NCBI RefSeq assembly: GCF_012910705.2 | Contig: NZ_WTVG02000040.1 | Coordinates: 930,001 to 994,000, forward strand | From: Aromatoleum anaerobium | GTDB lineage: Bacteria > Pseudomonadota > Gammaproteobacteria > Burkholderiales > Rhodocyclaceae | Direction: 5' to 3' | Length of the DNA stretch: 64,000 bases | In this document: positions 26,099-35,199 of the stretch, one piece after another | Layout: each line of letters opens with the position of its first letter | Position numbering within the stretch: position 1 is the stretch's first letter | Notes under the pieces: generated by a model | The model's input: the letters and a program-made list of their open reading frames with translations, nothing else | Told to the model about the DNA's origin: nothing | Database searches by the model: none | Position numbers and translations under genes: made by a program

Positions 26099-27196
26099 AT
26101 GAGTACGACACGAGCGAACACGAAACGTCGCAAATCGAAGTCGCTGACGGCGCTCAAGGCGGGCCTGCCGCCGGGCACGCTGGTGCATGTCGGCGCAGTC
26201 AAGACGGACCGCCCGCTGATTTCGCTGCTCGCCTACGACGATGACGGAATCGAGGAGCATCGCTTCGAGAGCATCGCCGAATCGCGCGAATATCGGCCGC
26301 AGCACAAGCGGCTGTGGCTCAACGTGTACGGTCTGCAGGACCCGGAAATCCTCGGCGAGATCGGACGCCGTTTCCGGCTCCATCCGCTGGTGCTCGAAGA
26401 CATCCTGAATACCCACCAGCGCCCGAAGATCGAAGACTACGGGACGTATCTCTACTGCGTGGCGAGGGTGTTCGAATATGACGGCGCGACGCGCACGCTC
26501 AGTTCGGACCAGGTCAGCATCGTTCTCGGCGAAAATTTCGTGCTGACGTTCCAGGAACGGCGCAGCGGCACTTTCGAACCGATCCGCGAGCGGATGCGCA
26601 TCCCCGGGGCGCCGTTCCTGCAGCACGGCACCGACTATCTCGCCTACACATTGCTCGACGCGATCGTCGACCAGTATTTCGTCATCGTCGATCGCCTCGG
26701 CGACACCGCCGAGGATCTCGAAGACGATGCGCTCGCCAGTCCGACGCCGGCGCTGCTGAAAACGATCAACCTCGTCAAGCACGACACGCACCTGCTGCGA
26801 CGGGCGATCTGGCCGCTGCGCGAGGTGCTGAACGGCCTGATCCGGGGCGAGAGCAGGTTCTTCAGCGCCGACACGCGCCTGTACCTGCGCGATATCTACG
26901 ACCACCTGGTCCACGTCATCGAGACGCTCGACGCCGTGCGCGAACTGCTCGGCGACCTGATGGACATCTATTTGTCGTCGGTCAGCAACCGCCTCAACGT
27001 CGAGGTACGGATTCTCACCGTGCTGACGACGCTGTTCCTGCCGGCGACGCTGATCACCGGCATTTTCGGCATGAACTTCCAGGTCATGCCGCTGCTCGAT
27101 GAGGACTGGGGCTTCTATGTGGCAATGGGGATGATGGGATCGGTGGCAGTGGGCATGGCGGCGATTTTCTGGCGACGCAACTGGCTGCGGCTGTAG
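26099..27196 (+). CDS. corA: CorA-family magnesium/cobalt transporter
   Basis: A 365-aa inner-membrane Mg2+ channel. The N-terminal cytosolic domain (to about residue 300) is followed by two membrane helices; the first ends in the selectivity motif GIFGMNFQVMPLL (YGMN-type), the second is MGMMGSVAVGMAAIFWRRNW. The basic C-terminus RRNWLRL is usual. An in-frame GTG at 26090 is an alternative start; neither has a strong ribosome site. Its last 113 bases overlap the oppositely oriented phosphatase gene. Confidence 0.94.
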   Translation: MSTTRANTKRRKSKSLTALKAGLPPGTLVHVGAVKTDRPLISLLAYDDDGIEEHRFESIAESREYRPQHKRLWLNVYGLQDPEILGEIGRRFRLHPLVLEDILNTHQRPKIEDYGTYLYCVARVFEYDGATRTLSSDQVSIVLGENFVLTFQERRSGTFEPIRERMRIPGAPFLQHGTDYLAYTLLDAIVDQYFVIVDRLGDTAEDLEDDALASPTPALLKTINLVKHDTHLLRRAIWPLREVLNGLIRGESRFFSADTRLYLRDIYDHLVHVIETLDAVRELLGDLMDIYLSSVSNRLNVEVRILTVLTTLFLPATLITGIFGMNFQVMPLLDEDWGFYVAMGMMGSVAVGMAAIFWRRNWLRL

Positions 27197-27965
27197 CCTC
27201 GGGCCGTCCGCCTGCCCGCGCCGCACCGCTGCACACCTTCATGATGACGAGCGAGATGTTGTCACCGCTTCCGGCCGCCCGCCGGCGCGCCAGCCGGACG
27301 AGCGTCTCGGCCGCGTCCCGCGCCGGGTTCGCGGCGATCACCGCGGCCAGTTCGTCGTCGGGAAAATGGCCCCACAGGCCATCGGAACACAGCAGGAAAT
27401 TGTCGCCGGCCCGTGCGGGAGCTTCGCCGAACGCGATCTGCGGCGGCCGGTGATCGCCAAGGCACGACAACAGGACGCCGCGCTGCGGATGAAACGCCGC
27501 CGCGGCCTCGTCCAGCCGGCCCCGGCGCTGCAGTTCGGCGACCAGCGAATGGTCCTGGCTGCGGCACACTGTCTCGCTTCCGCGGAAATGATAGACGCGG
27601 GAATCACCGCAGTGGATCCAGTTCGCCCGCCCGGCCCGCAGCATCAGCGCAACGGCGGTGCTGTGCGGATCCTTCCCGGTGCTGGCGCGAACCCGCCGGA
27701 TGCCCCGGTGGGCGTCGGTGACGATTTCCTCCAGCAGTTGCCCGGGACAGCCGGCGTCGGGAATGTAGGCTTCGAAATTCCGCCTCGCCTGGAGCACCAC
27801 CTGTTCAGCCGCGAGTTCGCCGCCGGCGTGTCCGCCCATGCCATCGGCAAGAACGGCCATCATCGTGCCGTGCCGCGACGGGTGCCCGAACGCCGCGACG
27901 CGATCCTGCTGCTGGTTCCGATCCCCGATATGCCGTGCGATGCAGGTTTCGACGATGAGTGGCAT
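27084..27965 (-). CDS. PP2C-family Ser/Thr protein phosphatase
   Basis: A 293-aa Mg/Mn-dependent phosphatase (PppA/Stp1-like). Motifs in order: RHIGDRNQQQDR, VLADGMGGHAGGELAAEQ (metal ligands D, G), STAVALMLRAGRANWIHCGD, SRVYHFRG, CSDGLWGHFPDDELAAVI and GSGDNISLVIMKV. The catalytic core ends around residue 243. The rest is a Pro/Ser/Arg-rich tail encoded opposite the 3' end of corA. The ATG at 27965 is preferred over an in-frame start at 28028. No partner kinase is in the window. Confidence 0.88.
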   Translation of the reverse strand: MPLIVETCIARHIGDRNQQQDRVAAFGHPSRHGTMMAVLADGMGGHAGGELAAEQVVLQARRNFEAYIPDAGCPGQLLEEIVTDAHRGIRRVRASTGKDPHSTAVALMLRAGRANWIHCGDSRVYHFRGSETVCRSQDHSLVAELQRRGRLDEAAAAFHPQRGVLLSCLGDHRPPQIAFGEAPARAGDNFLLCSDGLWGHFPDDELAAVIAANPARDAAETLVRLARRRAAGSGDNISLVIMKVCSGAARAGGRPEATAAASCVARKSPPCPLPPIPSSPLPHRSPSPHRAAA

Positions 27966-28099
27966 GGTGACGACCGGAATTGACCGCCGGCAATAATAGC
28001 CAGCGGCGCCCTTCTGCGGTACGTTCATGCCGATCTGCTACGTCTGCTGCGTGAAATGCATCACGCCGCATATCCACTCATATTACGAAGGAGATAGGC

Positions 28100-28543
28100 A
28101 TGCATTCAGGACGCGGTTACAACGAGGTGCGCATCGGCGACGCATTCGAAACCTCGATGACCCTGACCGAAACCCACATTGTGCTCAGCGCGGGCCTGTT
28201 CGGAGACTTCAATCCGCTGCACGTGAACCAGCTCGTCGCAGGGCAGAGCCGGTACGGCAGCCGGATCGCGCACGGCTACGTGACGACCTCGTTCATGGCT
28301 GCCCACCTCGGCATGGTTTTTCACGGCACTGCGATCGCCTACGTCGAGCACACGTCGCGGTTCATCGCGCCGGTCGTCGCCGGCGACACGCTGACGATGG
28401 TGTGGACAATCGACGCGCTGGATGACAAGCCGAAACACCAGGGCGGCATCGTCAGCCTGTCCGGCGCGTGCACGAATCAGGACGGCGTGAAGGTCGCCGA
28501 AGCCGAGGCGAAGATGCTGGTCGCCGACAATCCGGGACGCTGA
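28100..28543 (+). CDS. MaoC-like (R)-specific enoyl-CoA hydratase
   Basis: A 147-aa hot-dog-fold protein. AGLFGDFNPLHVNQLVAGQS contains the hydratase-2 motif with catalytic Asp and His (GDFNPLH). SRIAHGYVTTSFMAAHLGMV is the conserved following segment. It would hydrate trans-2-enoyl-CoA to the (R)-3-hydroxyacyl form, or act in a related CoA pathway. A strong GAAGGAGATAGGC ribosome site precedes the ATG. It stands alone between the divergent phosphatase and convergent glcF. Confidence 0.87.
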   Translation: MHSGRGYNEVRIGDAFETSMTLTETHIVLSAGLFGDFNPLHVNQLVAGQSRYGSRIAHGYVTTSFMAAHLGMVFHGTAIAYVEHTSRFIAPVVAGDTLTMVWTIDALDDKPKHQGGIVSLSGACTNQDGVKVAEAEAKMLVADNPGR

Positions 28544-28564
28544 ACACGACGGCCGGGGTCGCGC

Positions 28565-29809
28565 TCAGAGCACCGTGCCGTTCAGCCGGCTGTCGATGAG
28601 CTCGATCCAGTGCCGCACCGGCGTCGTCGTGCCGGCCTGAAGATGGCCGATGCAACCGATGTTGGCCGAGGCGATCAGCGGCGCGCCGCCTTCGCCGAGC
28701 GCGGCCAGCTTGTTGTCGCGCAGGCGGTGCGACAGTTCGGGCTGCAGCAGCGAATAGGTGCCGGCTGAACCACAGCACAAATGGGCGTCGCGCACCGGTG
28801 TCGGCGAATACCCCGCGGCGGCGAGCAGGTTTTCGACGACGCCACGAATCCGCTGCCCGTGCTGCAACGTGCACGGCGAATGAAACGCGACCGGCTCCGG
28901 CTCGCCGCGACGACGCACGAGCAACCCGCGCAACCGGTCGCTTTCGGCGGCGAGGATCTCGGCGACGTCGCGGGTCAGCGACGCGATGCGCGCCGCCTTG
29001 TCCGCATAGGCCGCGTCCTGCGCGAGCAGATGAGCATAATCCCTGACCTGCACGCCGCAGCCCGAAGCGGTCATGACGATCGCCTCGACCTCGCCGCGCT
29101 CGACGGCCGGCCACCACGCGTCGATGTTGCGGCGCGCATCGTCCCGCCCGCCTTCCTGGTCGTTGAGGTGATAACGCACCGCGCCGCAGCAGCCGGCGCC
29201 CGGCATCTCGACGAGCGACACGCCCAGCGTGTCGAGGACGCGCGCAGTGGCCGCGTTGATCGACGGGGCCATCGCCGGCTGGGCACAACCGGCCAGCGCG
29301 ATCATGCGTCGCGCGTGGCGCGGCGCGGGCCACGGCCCGGCGGGCCGGAGTTCGGCGACTTTCTCCTGCAGCGCCGGCGGCAGCAGGCTGCGCACCGTGC
29401 GGCCGGCCTTCATCGCGGCGCCGAACAGCCCGGCGCGCGGAACGAACTCGCGCAGCGCCCAGCGCTTCGCACGGTCCACGCCGGTGCGCGGCACGCGCTC
29501 TTCGACGAGGTGACGGCCGATGTCGGCGAGGCGGCCGTACTGCACGCCGGACGGACAAGTGGTCTCGCACGAGCGGCACGTCAGGCAGCGGTCCAGATGC
29601 AGGCGCGTCTTTTCGGTGACGTCGTGCCCCTCGAGCAACTGCTTGATCAGGTAGATCCGCCCGCGTGGCCCGTCCAGCTCGTCGCCTAGAAGCTGGTAGG
29701 TCGGGCACGTCGCGGTGCAAAAGCCGCAATGCACACAGCTGCGCAAAATCGCTTCGGCCTCGCGGCCTTCGGCAGTGTCCTTGATGAAATCGGCAAGCTG
29801 GGTCTGCAT
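28565..29809 (-). CDS. glcF: Glycolate oxidase iron-sulfur subunit
   Basis: A 414-aa electron-transfer subunit. Two 4Fe-4S motifs lie near the N-terminus (SCVHCGFCTATCPTY, about residues 24-38, and CLTCRSCETTCPSGV), followed by two CCG domains (MPGAGCCGAVRYHLND; DAHLCCGSAGTYSLLQPEL). It passes electrons from glycolate to the quinone pool. The ATG at 29809 is 2 bases before the glcE stop. Last gene of glcC-D-E-F. Confidence 0.95.
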   Translation of the reverse strand: MQTQLADFIKDTAEGREAEAILRSCVHCGFCTATCPTYQLLGDELDGPRGRIYLIKQLLEGHDVTEKTRLHLDRCLTCRSCETTCPSGVQYGRLADIGRHLVEERVPRTGVDRAKRWALREFVPRAGLFGAAMKAGRTVRSLLPPALQEKVAELRPAGPWPAPRHARRMIALAGCAQPAMAPSINAATARVLDTLGVSLVEMPGAGCCGAVRYHLNDQEGGRDDARRNIDAWWPAVERGEVEAIVMTASGCGVQVRDYAHLLAQDAAYADKAARIASLTRDVAEILAAESDRLRGLLVRRRGEPEPVAFHSPCTLQHGQRIRGVVENLLAAAGYSPTPVRDAHLCCGSAGTYSLLQPELSHRLRDNKLAALGEGGAPLIASANIGCIGHLQAGTTTPVRHWIELIDSRLNGTVL

Positions 29810-29811
29810 GT

Positions 29812-30894
29812 TCAGAGTCCGTCGTAGAGGCGGCCGGGATTGAAGATGCCGGCCGGGTCGAAGGCGTGCTTGAGGCGGCGATGGATCGTCATCAGCGGGG
29901 CCGGCAGCGGGTGGAAGATCTGCCCGTCGCGCGCCCCCCCGCGGAACCGCGTCGCATGGCCGCCGAGCGCCGCCGTCCGCTCGCGGATCGCTTCCGCCGC
30001 GACCGTCGACCGCAGCCAGCGCAGCGCGCCGCCCCACTCGATGAGCTGATGCCCGTCGAGTTTCAGCGGCGCGGCGGCGCTCGGCACCGACAGCCGCCAC
30101 AGGGAAGTGCCGGACTCGTCGAGCGCGGCGTCGCCGAAGAAGTCCGCAGTCTGTTCGCGCAGCCCGCCCCAGAACGCATCGGCCGCATCCGCTGCGACCA
30201 CTTCCCCGCCGAGCCGCGCGAGCGCCGCGCGCACCGCGGCTTCCGCGCCCGACAGGCGCACGTTCAACACCCCGTCACTCCACGCCGACGCCGACAGCGG
30301 CAGCGGCTGGCCGCCCCATTCGTTGAGCCGCGCGATCGCCTCGGCTTCGCTCATCGCGAGGCTCAACGTCGCTTCCGCGACCGGCCGCGGCAGCACCTTC
30401 AGCGACACTTCGAGAATCACACCCAAGGTCCCGAGGCTGCCCGCGATCAGCCGCGAGACGTCGTAGCCCGCGACGTTCTTCATCACCTGGCCGCCGAACG
30501 TGAGCACGTCGCCGCGACCGTCGAGGATCTTCACGCCAAGCACGAAGTCGCGCAACGCACCGGCAGCAGCGCGGCGCGGCCCGGAAAGCCCGGCTGCGAC
30601 ACAGCCGCCGATCGTCGCCGTGGCGCCGAAATGCGGCGGCTCGAACGCGAGCATCTGCCGGCTGTCGTCGAGCAGCGCCTCGAGTTCGGCGAGCGGCGTG
30701 CCGGCACGCACGGTAACGACCAATTCGGTCGGCTCGTAGCTGACGATGCCGGCATGGCCGCGCACATCGAACAGCTCGCCTGCCGGCGCGCGCCCGTAAA
30801 ACGCCTTTGTCCCGCCGCCACGGATCTGCAGCGCAGTCCCGGCCGCCGCGGCTGCGCGCACGCGTTCCTGCCACTGCTCAATCAAGTCGCTCAT
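29812..30894 (-). CDS. glcE: Glycolate oxidase FAD-binding subunit GlcE
   Basis: A 360-aa FAD-linked subunit. The PCMH-type FAD domain is visible as LQIRGGGTKAFYGR, VSYEPTELVVTVRAGTPLAE, FGATATIGGCVAAGLSGPRR and VMKNVAGYDVSRLIAGSLGT (about residues 20-175). The C-terminal end (HAFDPAGIFNPGRLY) is the usual FAD-oxidase tail. It works with GlcD and GlcF on the inner membrane. About 148 bases separate it from glcD, containing a possible tiny ORF. Confidence 0.95.
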   Translation of the reverse strand: MSDLIEQWQERVRAAAAAGTALQIRGGGTKAFYGRAPAGELFDVRGHAGIVSYEPTELVVTVRAGTPLAELEALLDDSRQMLAFEPPHFGATATIGGCVAAGLSGPRRAAAGALRDFVLGVKILDGRGDVLTFGGQVMKNVAGYDVSRLIAGSLGTLGVILEVSLKVLPRPVAEATLSLAMSEAEAIARLNEWGGQPLPLSASAWSDGVLNVRLSGAEAAVRAALARLGGEVVAADAADAFWGGLREQTADFFGDAALDESGTSLWRLSVPSAAAPLKLDGHQLIEWGGALRWLRSTVAAEAIRERTAALGGHATRFRGGARDGQIFHPLPAPLMTIHRRLKHAFDPAGIFNPGRLYDGL

Positions 30895-31024
30895 TTGCCT
30901 CTGCCCTGGTAATTGCCTTGTGTTCGGTCCCGGATTCGCCTCGCCGCGCGCCCCGCTGCGCGACCGCCCGCAGCGCCAGCCACGAACCGATCAGCGACAG
31001 CACCGGCACGCCGACGAGCAGCAA
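30878..31024 (-). CDS. Possible 48-aa single-helix membrane protein between glcD and glcE
   Basis: Starting at a TTG preceded by GGAGAAGG, the frame reads LLLVGVPVLSLIGSWLALRA and then a basic, charged tail ending ...ANERLD, with the stop 17 bases inside glcE. One membrane helix is obvious. Another frame begins with ATG overlapping the glcD stop but gives an Ala/Arg-rich sequence without structure. No family is recognised; it may be chance. Confidence 0.3.
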   Translation of the reverse strand: MLLVGVPVLSLIGSWLALRAVAQRGARRGESGTEHKAITRAEANERLD

Positions 31025-31042
31025 CTGGATCCACCTTCTCCA

Positions 31043-32554
31043 TCAGAAGCGGGGGATATCCGGGTACGGCACGTGCCCCTTGCTGACCCGCTCGCGGCCG
31101 TACTCGGCGCAGCGGTTCAGCGTCGGGATCGCCTTGCCGGGATTGAGCAGCCCGGCCGGATCGAAAGCCGCCTTCACGCGGAAGAACGTCGTGATCTCGG
31201 GCCGTGAAAACTGGCTGCACATCTGGTTGATCTTCTCGATGCCGACGCCGTGTTCACCGGTGATCGTGCCGCCGAGGGCAACCGACAGCTCGAGGATTTC
31301 GGCGCCGAATTCTTCCGCCCGCGCGAGTTCGCCCGGCTGGTTCGCATCGAACAGGATCAGCGGATGCAGGTTGCCGTCGCCGGCGTGGAAGACGTTGATG
31401 CAGCGCAGGCCATGCTTGCGTTCCATCGCCTGGATCGCCTCGAGCATCTCGCCGAGGCGCTTCCTCGGGATCGTGCCGTCCATGCAGTAGTAATCGGGCG
31501 AGATGCGCCCGGCGGCCGGGAACGCCGCCTTGCGCCCGGCCCAGAAGCGCATCCGCTCGGCCTCGTCGCGCGACACGCGGATCTCGGTCGCGCCGCCCGC
31601 ATCGAGGACCGCGCGGACGCGCGCGATCTCCTCGGCAACCTCTTCGGGCGTCCCGTCCGATTCGCACAGCAGGATCGCCTTAGCAGAGAGCGGATAGCCG
31701 GCGTGCACAAACTGCTCGACCGCGGCGGTGGCCGGCTGGTCCATCATTTCGAGTCCGGCGGGGATGATGCCTGCCGCGATGATCTCGGCGACCGCATTGC
31801 CCGCGCGGATAACGTCGTCGAACGCAGCGAGCACGCACTGCGCGAGCTGCGGCTTGGGCGTGAGCTTGACGGTCACTTCGGTGATGACGGCCAGCATCCC
31901 TTCCGAGCCGGTGACCAGCGCAAGCAGATCGTAGCCGGGCGCATCCAGTGCGTGATTGCCGATCTCGACGATCTCGCCTTCGATCGTCACGCCGCGCACG
32001 CGCAGCAGGTTATGCACCGTCAGGCCGTACTTCAGGCAATGCACGCCGCCCGAGTTCTCCGCCACGTTGCCGCCGATCGTGCAGGCGATCTGCGACGACG
32101 GGTCCGGCGCGTAATACAGTCCGTGTGGTGCCGCCGCTTCCGAGATCGCGAGGTTGCGCACACCCGGCTGGACCACGGCGGTGCGTGCATGCGGGTCGAG
32201 CTGCAGGATCCGGTTGAAGCGCGCGAGCGACAGCACGACGCCGTGCGCATGCGGCAACGCGCCGCCCGACAGCCCGGTCCCGGCGCCGCGCGCCACCACC
32301 GGCACGCGCATCGCGCTGCACGTGCGCAGGATCGCGACGACCTGCTCCTCGCTCGTCGGCAGCGCGACGATGAGCGGCAGCTGCCGATACGCGGAAAGAC
32401 CATCGCACTCGTAAGGTCGCAGATCCTCAGGGTCATACATCAGCGCCCCGGCAGGCAGCACGCGCGCCAGCGCTTCGACCAGCCGCACCTTGTCGACCGC
32501 GGAGAAATCCACGTCCCGCTCCCCCGGTGTCGGCGCTTCGGCGTCAAAGTTCAT
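31043..32554 (-). CDS. glcD: Glycolate oxidase subunit GlcD
   Basis: A 503-aa FAD-linked oxidase that converts glycolate to glyoxylate. PCMH motifs: VVARGAGTGLSGGALPHAHG, VQPGVRNLAISEAA, SSQIACTIGGNVAENSGGVH, YDLLALVTGSEGMLAVITEV. C-terminal domain motifs: NVFHAGDGNLHPLILFD, GGTITGEHGVGIEKI, and FDPAGLLNPGKAIP. The ATG overlaps the stop of glcC (ATGA), so the regulator and the oxidase are translated together. Confidence 0.96.
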   Translation of the reverse strand: MNFDAEAPTPGERDVDFSAVDKVRLVEALARVLPAGALMYDPEDLRPYECDGLSAYRQLPLIVALPTSEEQVVAILRTCSAMRVPVVARGAGTGLSGGALPHAHGVVLSLARFNRILQLDPHARTAVVQPGVRNLAISEAAAPHGLYYAPDPSSQIACTIGGNVAENSGGVHCLKYGLTVHNLLRVRGVTIEGEIVEIGNHALDAPGYDLLALVTGSEGMLAVITEVTVKLTPKPQLAQCVLAAFDDVIRAGNAVAEIIAAGIIPAGLEMMDQPATAAVEQFVHAGYPLSAKAILLCESDGTPEEVAEEIARVRAVLDAGGATEIRVSRDEAERMRFWAGRKAAFPAAGRISPDYYCMDGTIPRKRLGEMLEAIQAMERKHGLRCINVFHAGDGNLHPLILFDANQPGELARAEEFGAEILELSVALGGTITGEHGVGIEKINQMCSQFSRPEITTFFRVKAAFDPAGLLNPGKAIPTLNRCAEYGRERVSKGHVPYPDIPRF

Positions 32555-33306
32555 TCAGCCCCCTCCAGTTGTTCATTACCCCAGCGCGACGGATCGAGCC
32601 CGAGGCGGCGCGCGGCGCATACCAGGTGAGCCTGCGCCGCCGCCCGCGCGGCGTCCGCGTCGCCACAGGCGATCGCGTCGAAAATCCTTGCATGTTCGGC
32701 CTGCGCCTGCCGCGCGCGTCCGCTGCGGTGGCCCTCGCCGCTCCACGTCGGCGCCCGGGAATCCGAGAACTGCCGTCCCATGAAAGCCTGGAAGCGCTCG
32801 ATATGCGGATTCTGCGTCGCCGCCGCGATGGCGACATGGAACGCGTCGTCGTCGCCCACCGCATCGGATTCCGCCGCCAGCGCCTCGTCCATCCGCGCCA
32901 GCGCTTCATGCATGCGCGTCAGGTCCGCCGGCGTGCGGCGCAGCGCGGCGCGCTCGGCCGCGCCGGTTTCGACGAGACAGCGGAGCTCGAAAACGTCCGA
33001 GATCTCGTCCGTCGGGATTGTTGCGGAAGGCGACGGTCCATGCAGCAGGCGGAAACTGCCCTGCCCCGGACGGGCGGCGACATACGCCCCGGAGCCCTGG
33101 CGCGTCGTCACGCATCCATCGGCCTTGAGTCGCGAGATCGCCTCCCGGATCACGGCCCGGCTCACGCCGAATTTCTCGCACAGCAGCTTTTCCGTCGGTA
33201 ACTGCGCGCCCCTCGGAAGCCGCTGCTCGCTGATCCAGCGCTCGAGCTGCCGGGCGACCGCGGCGCTGAGATGAGGAGGACGTTCGGGTATCGGGGTAGC
33301 GCTCAT
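32551..33306 (-). CDS. glcC: FadR/GntR-family regulator of glycolate oxidation
   Basis: A 251-aa regulator. The N-terminal winged helix (LERWISEQRLPRGAQLPTEK, LLCEKFGVSRAVIREAISRL, about residues 20-65) is followed by a helical FCD effector domain (VFELRCLVETGAAERAALRR; DDAFHVAIAAATQNPHIERF). In the FadR/PdhR/LldR/GlcC subfamily the ligand is an organic acid; here glycolate is likely from the operon. A perfect palindrome lies 16 bases upstream and probably serves autoregulation. It is the first gene of the operon rather than a divergent gene. Confidence 0.85.
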   Translation of the reverse strand: MSATPIPERPPHLSAAVARQLERWISEQRLPRGAQLPTEKLLCEKFGVSRAVIREAISRLKADGCVTTRQGSGAYVAARPGQGSFRLLHGPSPSATIPTDEISDVFELRCLVETGAAERAALRRTPADLTRMHEALARMDEALAAESDAVGDDDAFHVAIAAATQNPHIERFQAFMGRQFSDSRAPTWSGEGHRSGRARQAQAEHARIFDAIACGDADAARAAAQAHLVCAARRLGLDPSRWGNEQLEGAE

Positions 33307-33321
33307 CGCTCATGTCTTCGC

Positions 33322-33340
33322 AAAGTTGTCTGACAACTTT
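33322..33340. promoter_or_regulatory. Operator for the FadR-family regulator
   Basis: AAAGTTGTC-T-GACAACTTT: perfect 9-bp arms around one base. The core TTGTCTGACAA matches the TNGTNNNACNA form bound by FadR/PdhR/GlcC proteins. It sits between glcC and the divergent sulP-type gene, 16 bases before the glcC start. Confidence 0.8.
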
Positions 33341-33476
33341 CAGATGCTAACCTCCAAACGTTCCGATGTCAGCATCGGGACTTACCCTGATGCGCCGCCC
33401 GCGGATTGCGCCCACGCACCCATCTGCCATTTGCTACCATCGGTTTCCCGCCCGCCGCCCCGAGGCTCCGGTTTCA

Positions 33477-35183
33477 ATGACCCCGCCGCTGATCGACCGC
33501 CTGCGCCCCTTCCTCGCATGGCGCCGGCAATGGTCGGCAGCCTCGCTGCGGGGCGACCTGATCGCCGGCGTCACGGTTGCGCTGATGATGATCCCGCAGT
33601 CGCTGGCCTACGCACAGCTCGCCTCCCTGCCGCCTCATGTCGGGCTTTACGCCGCGCTGCTGCCGGCAATCGTCGCGGCGCTCTTCGGCTCCTGCGCCCA
33701 GCTGTCGACCGGTCCCGTCGCGCTGACGTCGATTCTCAGCGGTGCGAGTCTGCTGCCGTTCGCCGACCCGGCTTCCCCGGCCTTCCTGACGCTCGCGATC
33801 CTGCTCGCGCTGCTGTCGGGACTCATCCAGTTGGCCCTCGGTGCGCTGCGCGCCGGCTGGCTGCTGAATCTGCTCTCCCGTCCGGTGCTGACCGGCTTCA
33901 TCAACGCCGCGGCCCTGATCATCGGGCTGTCGCAGTTGCCGGCGCTGCTCGGCGTGGTGATGCCGCAGTCGACGCATTTCCTGATCGACTTCTGGACGGC
34001 GCTGGAAGCCCTCGACACCGCGCACCCGCTGTCCGCGGCCTTCGGAGCAGGGGCGCTGCTCGCACTGCTCCTGCTCAAGCGTTTTGCGCCAGGATTCCCG
34101 GCGGTATTGATCGTCGTCGCCTGCGCGACCGCGACCTCGGCGGCAGTCGGCTACGGGTCCCGTGGCGGCGCGGTCATCGGAGCGATCCCGGCCGGCCTCC
34201 CCGTCCTCGGCGTTCCGGAGTTCGACTGGAATGCAGCGGTCGCGCTGATTCCGGCCGCCTTCGTCATCGCGCTGGTGAGTTTCATGGAAGCGACTTCGAG
34301 CGCAAAGTTGATCTGCGGAAAAAACGGGCAGGACTGGAATCAGAACCAGGAACTGATCGGCCAGGGCCTGGCGAAAATCGCCGCAGCAATCAGCGGCGCG
34401 CTGCCGGTCAGCGCCTCCTTCTCGCGCTCGGCGCTCAACTACGTATCTGGCGCGAGGAGCAGCCTTTCGTCGCTGATCACCGCGGCGGGCGTGCTCGTAA
34501 CGCTGCTTTACCTCACGCCGCTCCTGTGGCATCTGCCCAAGCCGGTGCTCGCCGCAATCATCCTGAATGTCATCACCGGCCTGATCGATTTTCGCGCGCT
34601 CGGCCGCGCCTGGCAGGCCGGGCGCGACGACGGCCTCGCCTCGACGCTCACCTTCGTCGGCACGCTGGTGTTCGCGCCGAACATCCAGAACGGCGTCGTC
34701 GCGGGATTGCTGCTGTCGCTGGCGTTGATGCTCTACCGCGAGATGCGCCCGCGCACTGCCCTGCTGGGCCTGCATCCCGACGGCACCTACCGCGACCTCG
34801 CACGCTTCGGACTCGAGCATCCCGACCCCGCCATCGTCATCCTGCGCTTCGACAGCCCGCTCACGTTTGTCACCGCTGCGGCCTTCGAGCGCGCCGTACT
34901 CGCAGCAGCGGCCGCCCACTCCGGCGTGCACACCGTGCTGATCTCCGCAGCCGGCATCAACATGATCGATGCGACCGGCCTGCACACGCTCTCGATGCTG
35001 ATCGAGCGACTGCGCGGGACAAACAAGAACCTGGCTTTCTGCAGCCTGAAAAAACAGGTCATCGACGTGATGCAGAAAACCGGCCTGTGGCTGCGGCTCG
35101 GCCCGCACGCCGACTACCGGACTGAACACCAAGCCCTCGAAGGCCTGCGCCAGGACGCGCCGGAGGCCACGCCGAAGCGCTGA
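33477..35183 (+). CDS. SulP-family anion transporter with STAS domain
   Basis: A 568-aa membrane transporter. LRGDLIAGVTVALMMIPQSL, AYAQLASLPPHVGLYAALLP and STGPVALTS are the SulP signature; about 11-12 helices reach residue 430. The C-terminal STAS domain (about 440-555) has PAIVILRFDSPLTFVTAAAF and DATGLHTLSMLIERLRG. Substrate may be sulfate, bicarbonate or another anion; it cannot be told from sequence. The ATG at 33477 is chosen because homology starts there. Confidence 0.92.
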   Translation: MTPPLIDRLRPFLAWRRQWSAASLRGDLIAGVTVALMMIPQSLAYAQLASLPPHVGLYAALLPAIVAALFGSCAQLSTGPVALTSILSGASLLPFADPASPAFLTLAILLALLSGLIQLALGALRAGWLLNLLSRPVLTGFINAAALIIGLSQLPALLGVVMPQSTHFLIDFWTALEALDTAHPLSAAFGAGALLALLLLKRFAPGFPAVLIVVACATATSAAVGYGSRGGAVIGAIPAGLPVLGVPEFDWNAAVALIPAAFVIALVSFMEATSSAKLICGKNGQDWNQNQELIGQGLAKIAAAISGALPVSASFSRSALNYVSGARSSLSSLITAAGVLVTLLYLTPLLWHLPKPVLAAIILNVITGLIDFRALGRAWQAGRDDGLASTLTFVGTLVFAPNIQNGVVAGLLLSLALMLYREMRPRTALLGLHPDGTYRDLARFGLEHPDPAIVILRFDSPLTFVTAAAFERAVLAAAAAHSGVHTVLISAAGINMIDATGLHTLSMLIERLRGTNKNLAFCSLKKQVIDVMQKTGLWLRLGPHADYRTEHQALEGLRQDAPEATPKR

Positions 35184-35199
35184 CTCTATTCCGCCAAGT

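Noticed and set aside
25562-27226. 554-aa frame spanning the pntAA-corA gap on the minus strand
   Set aside because: It is antisense to corA and crosses the divergent promoter region; no family resemblance.
30891-31220. 109-aa minus-strand frame over the glcD 3' end
   Set aside because: Out of frame with glcD, Ala/Arg-rich; the hydrophobic frame at 30878-31024 is the better candidate.
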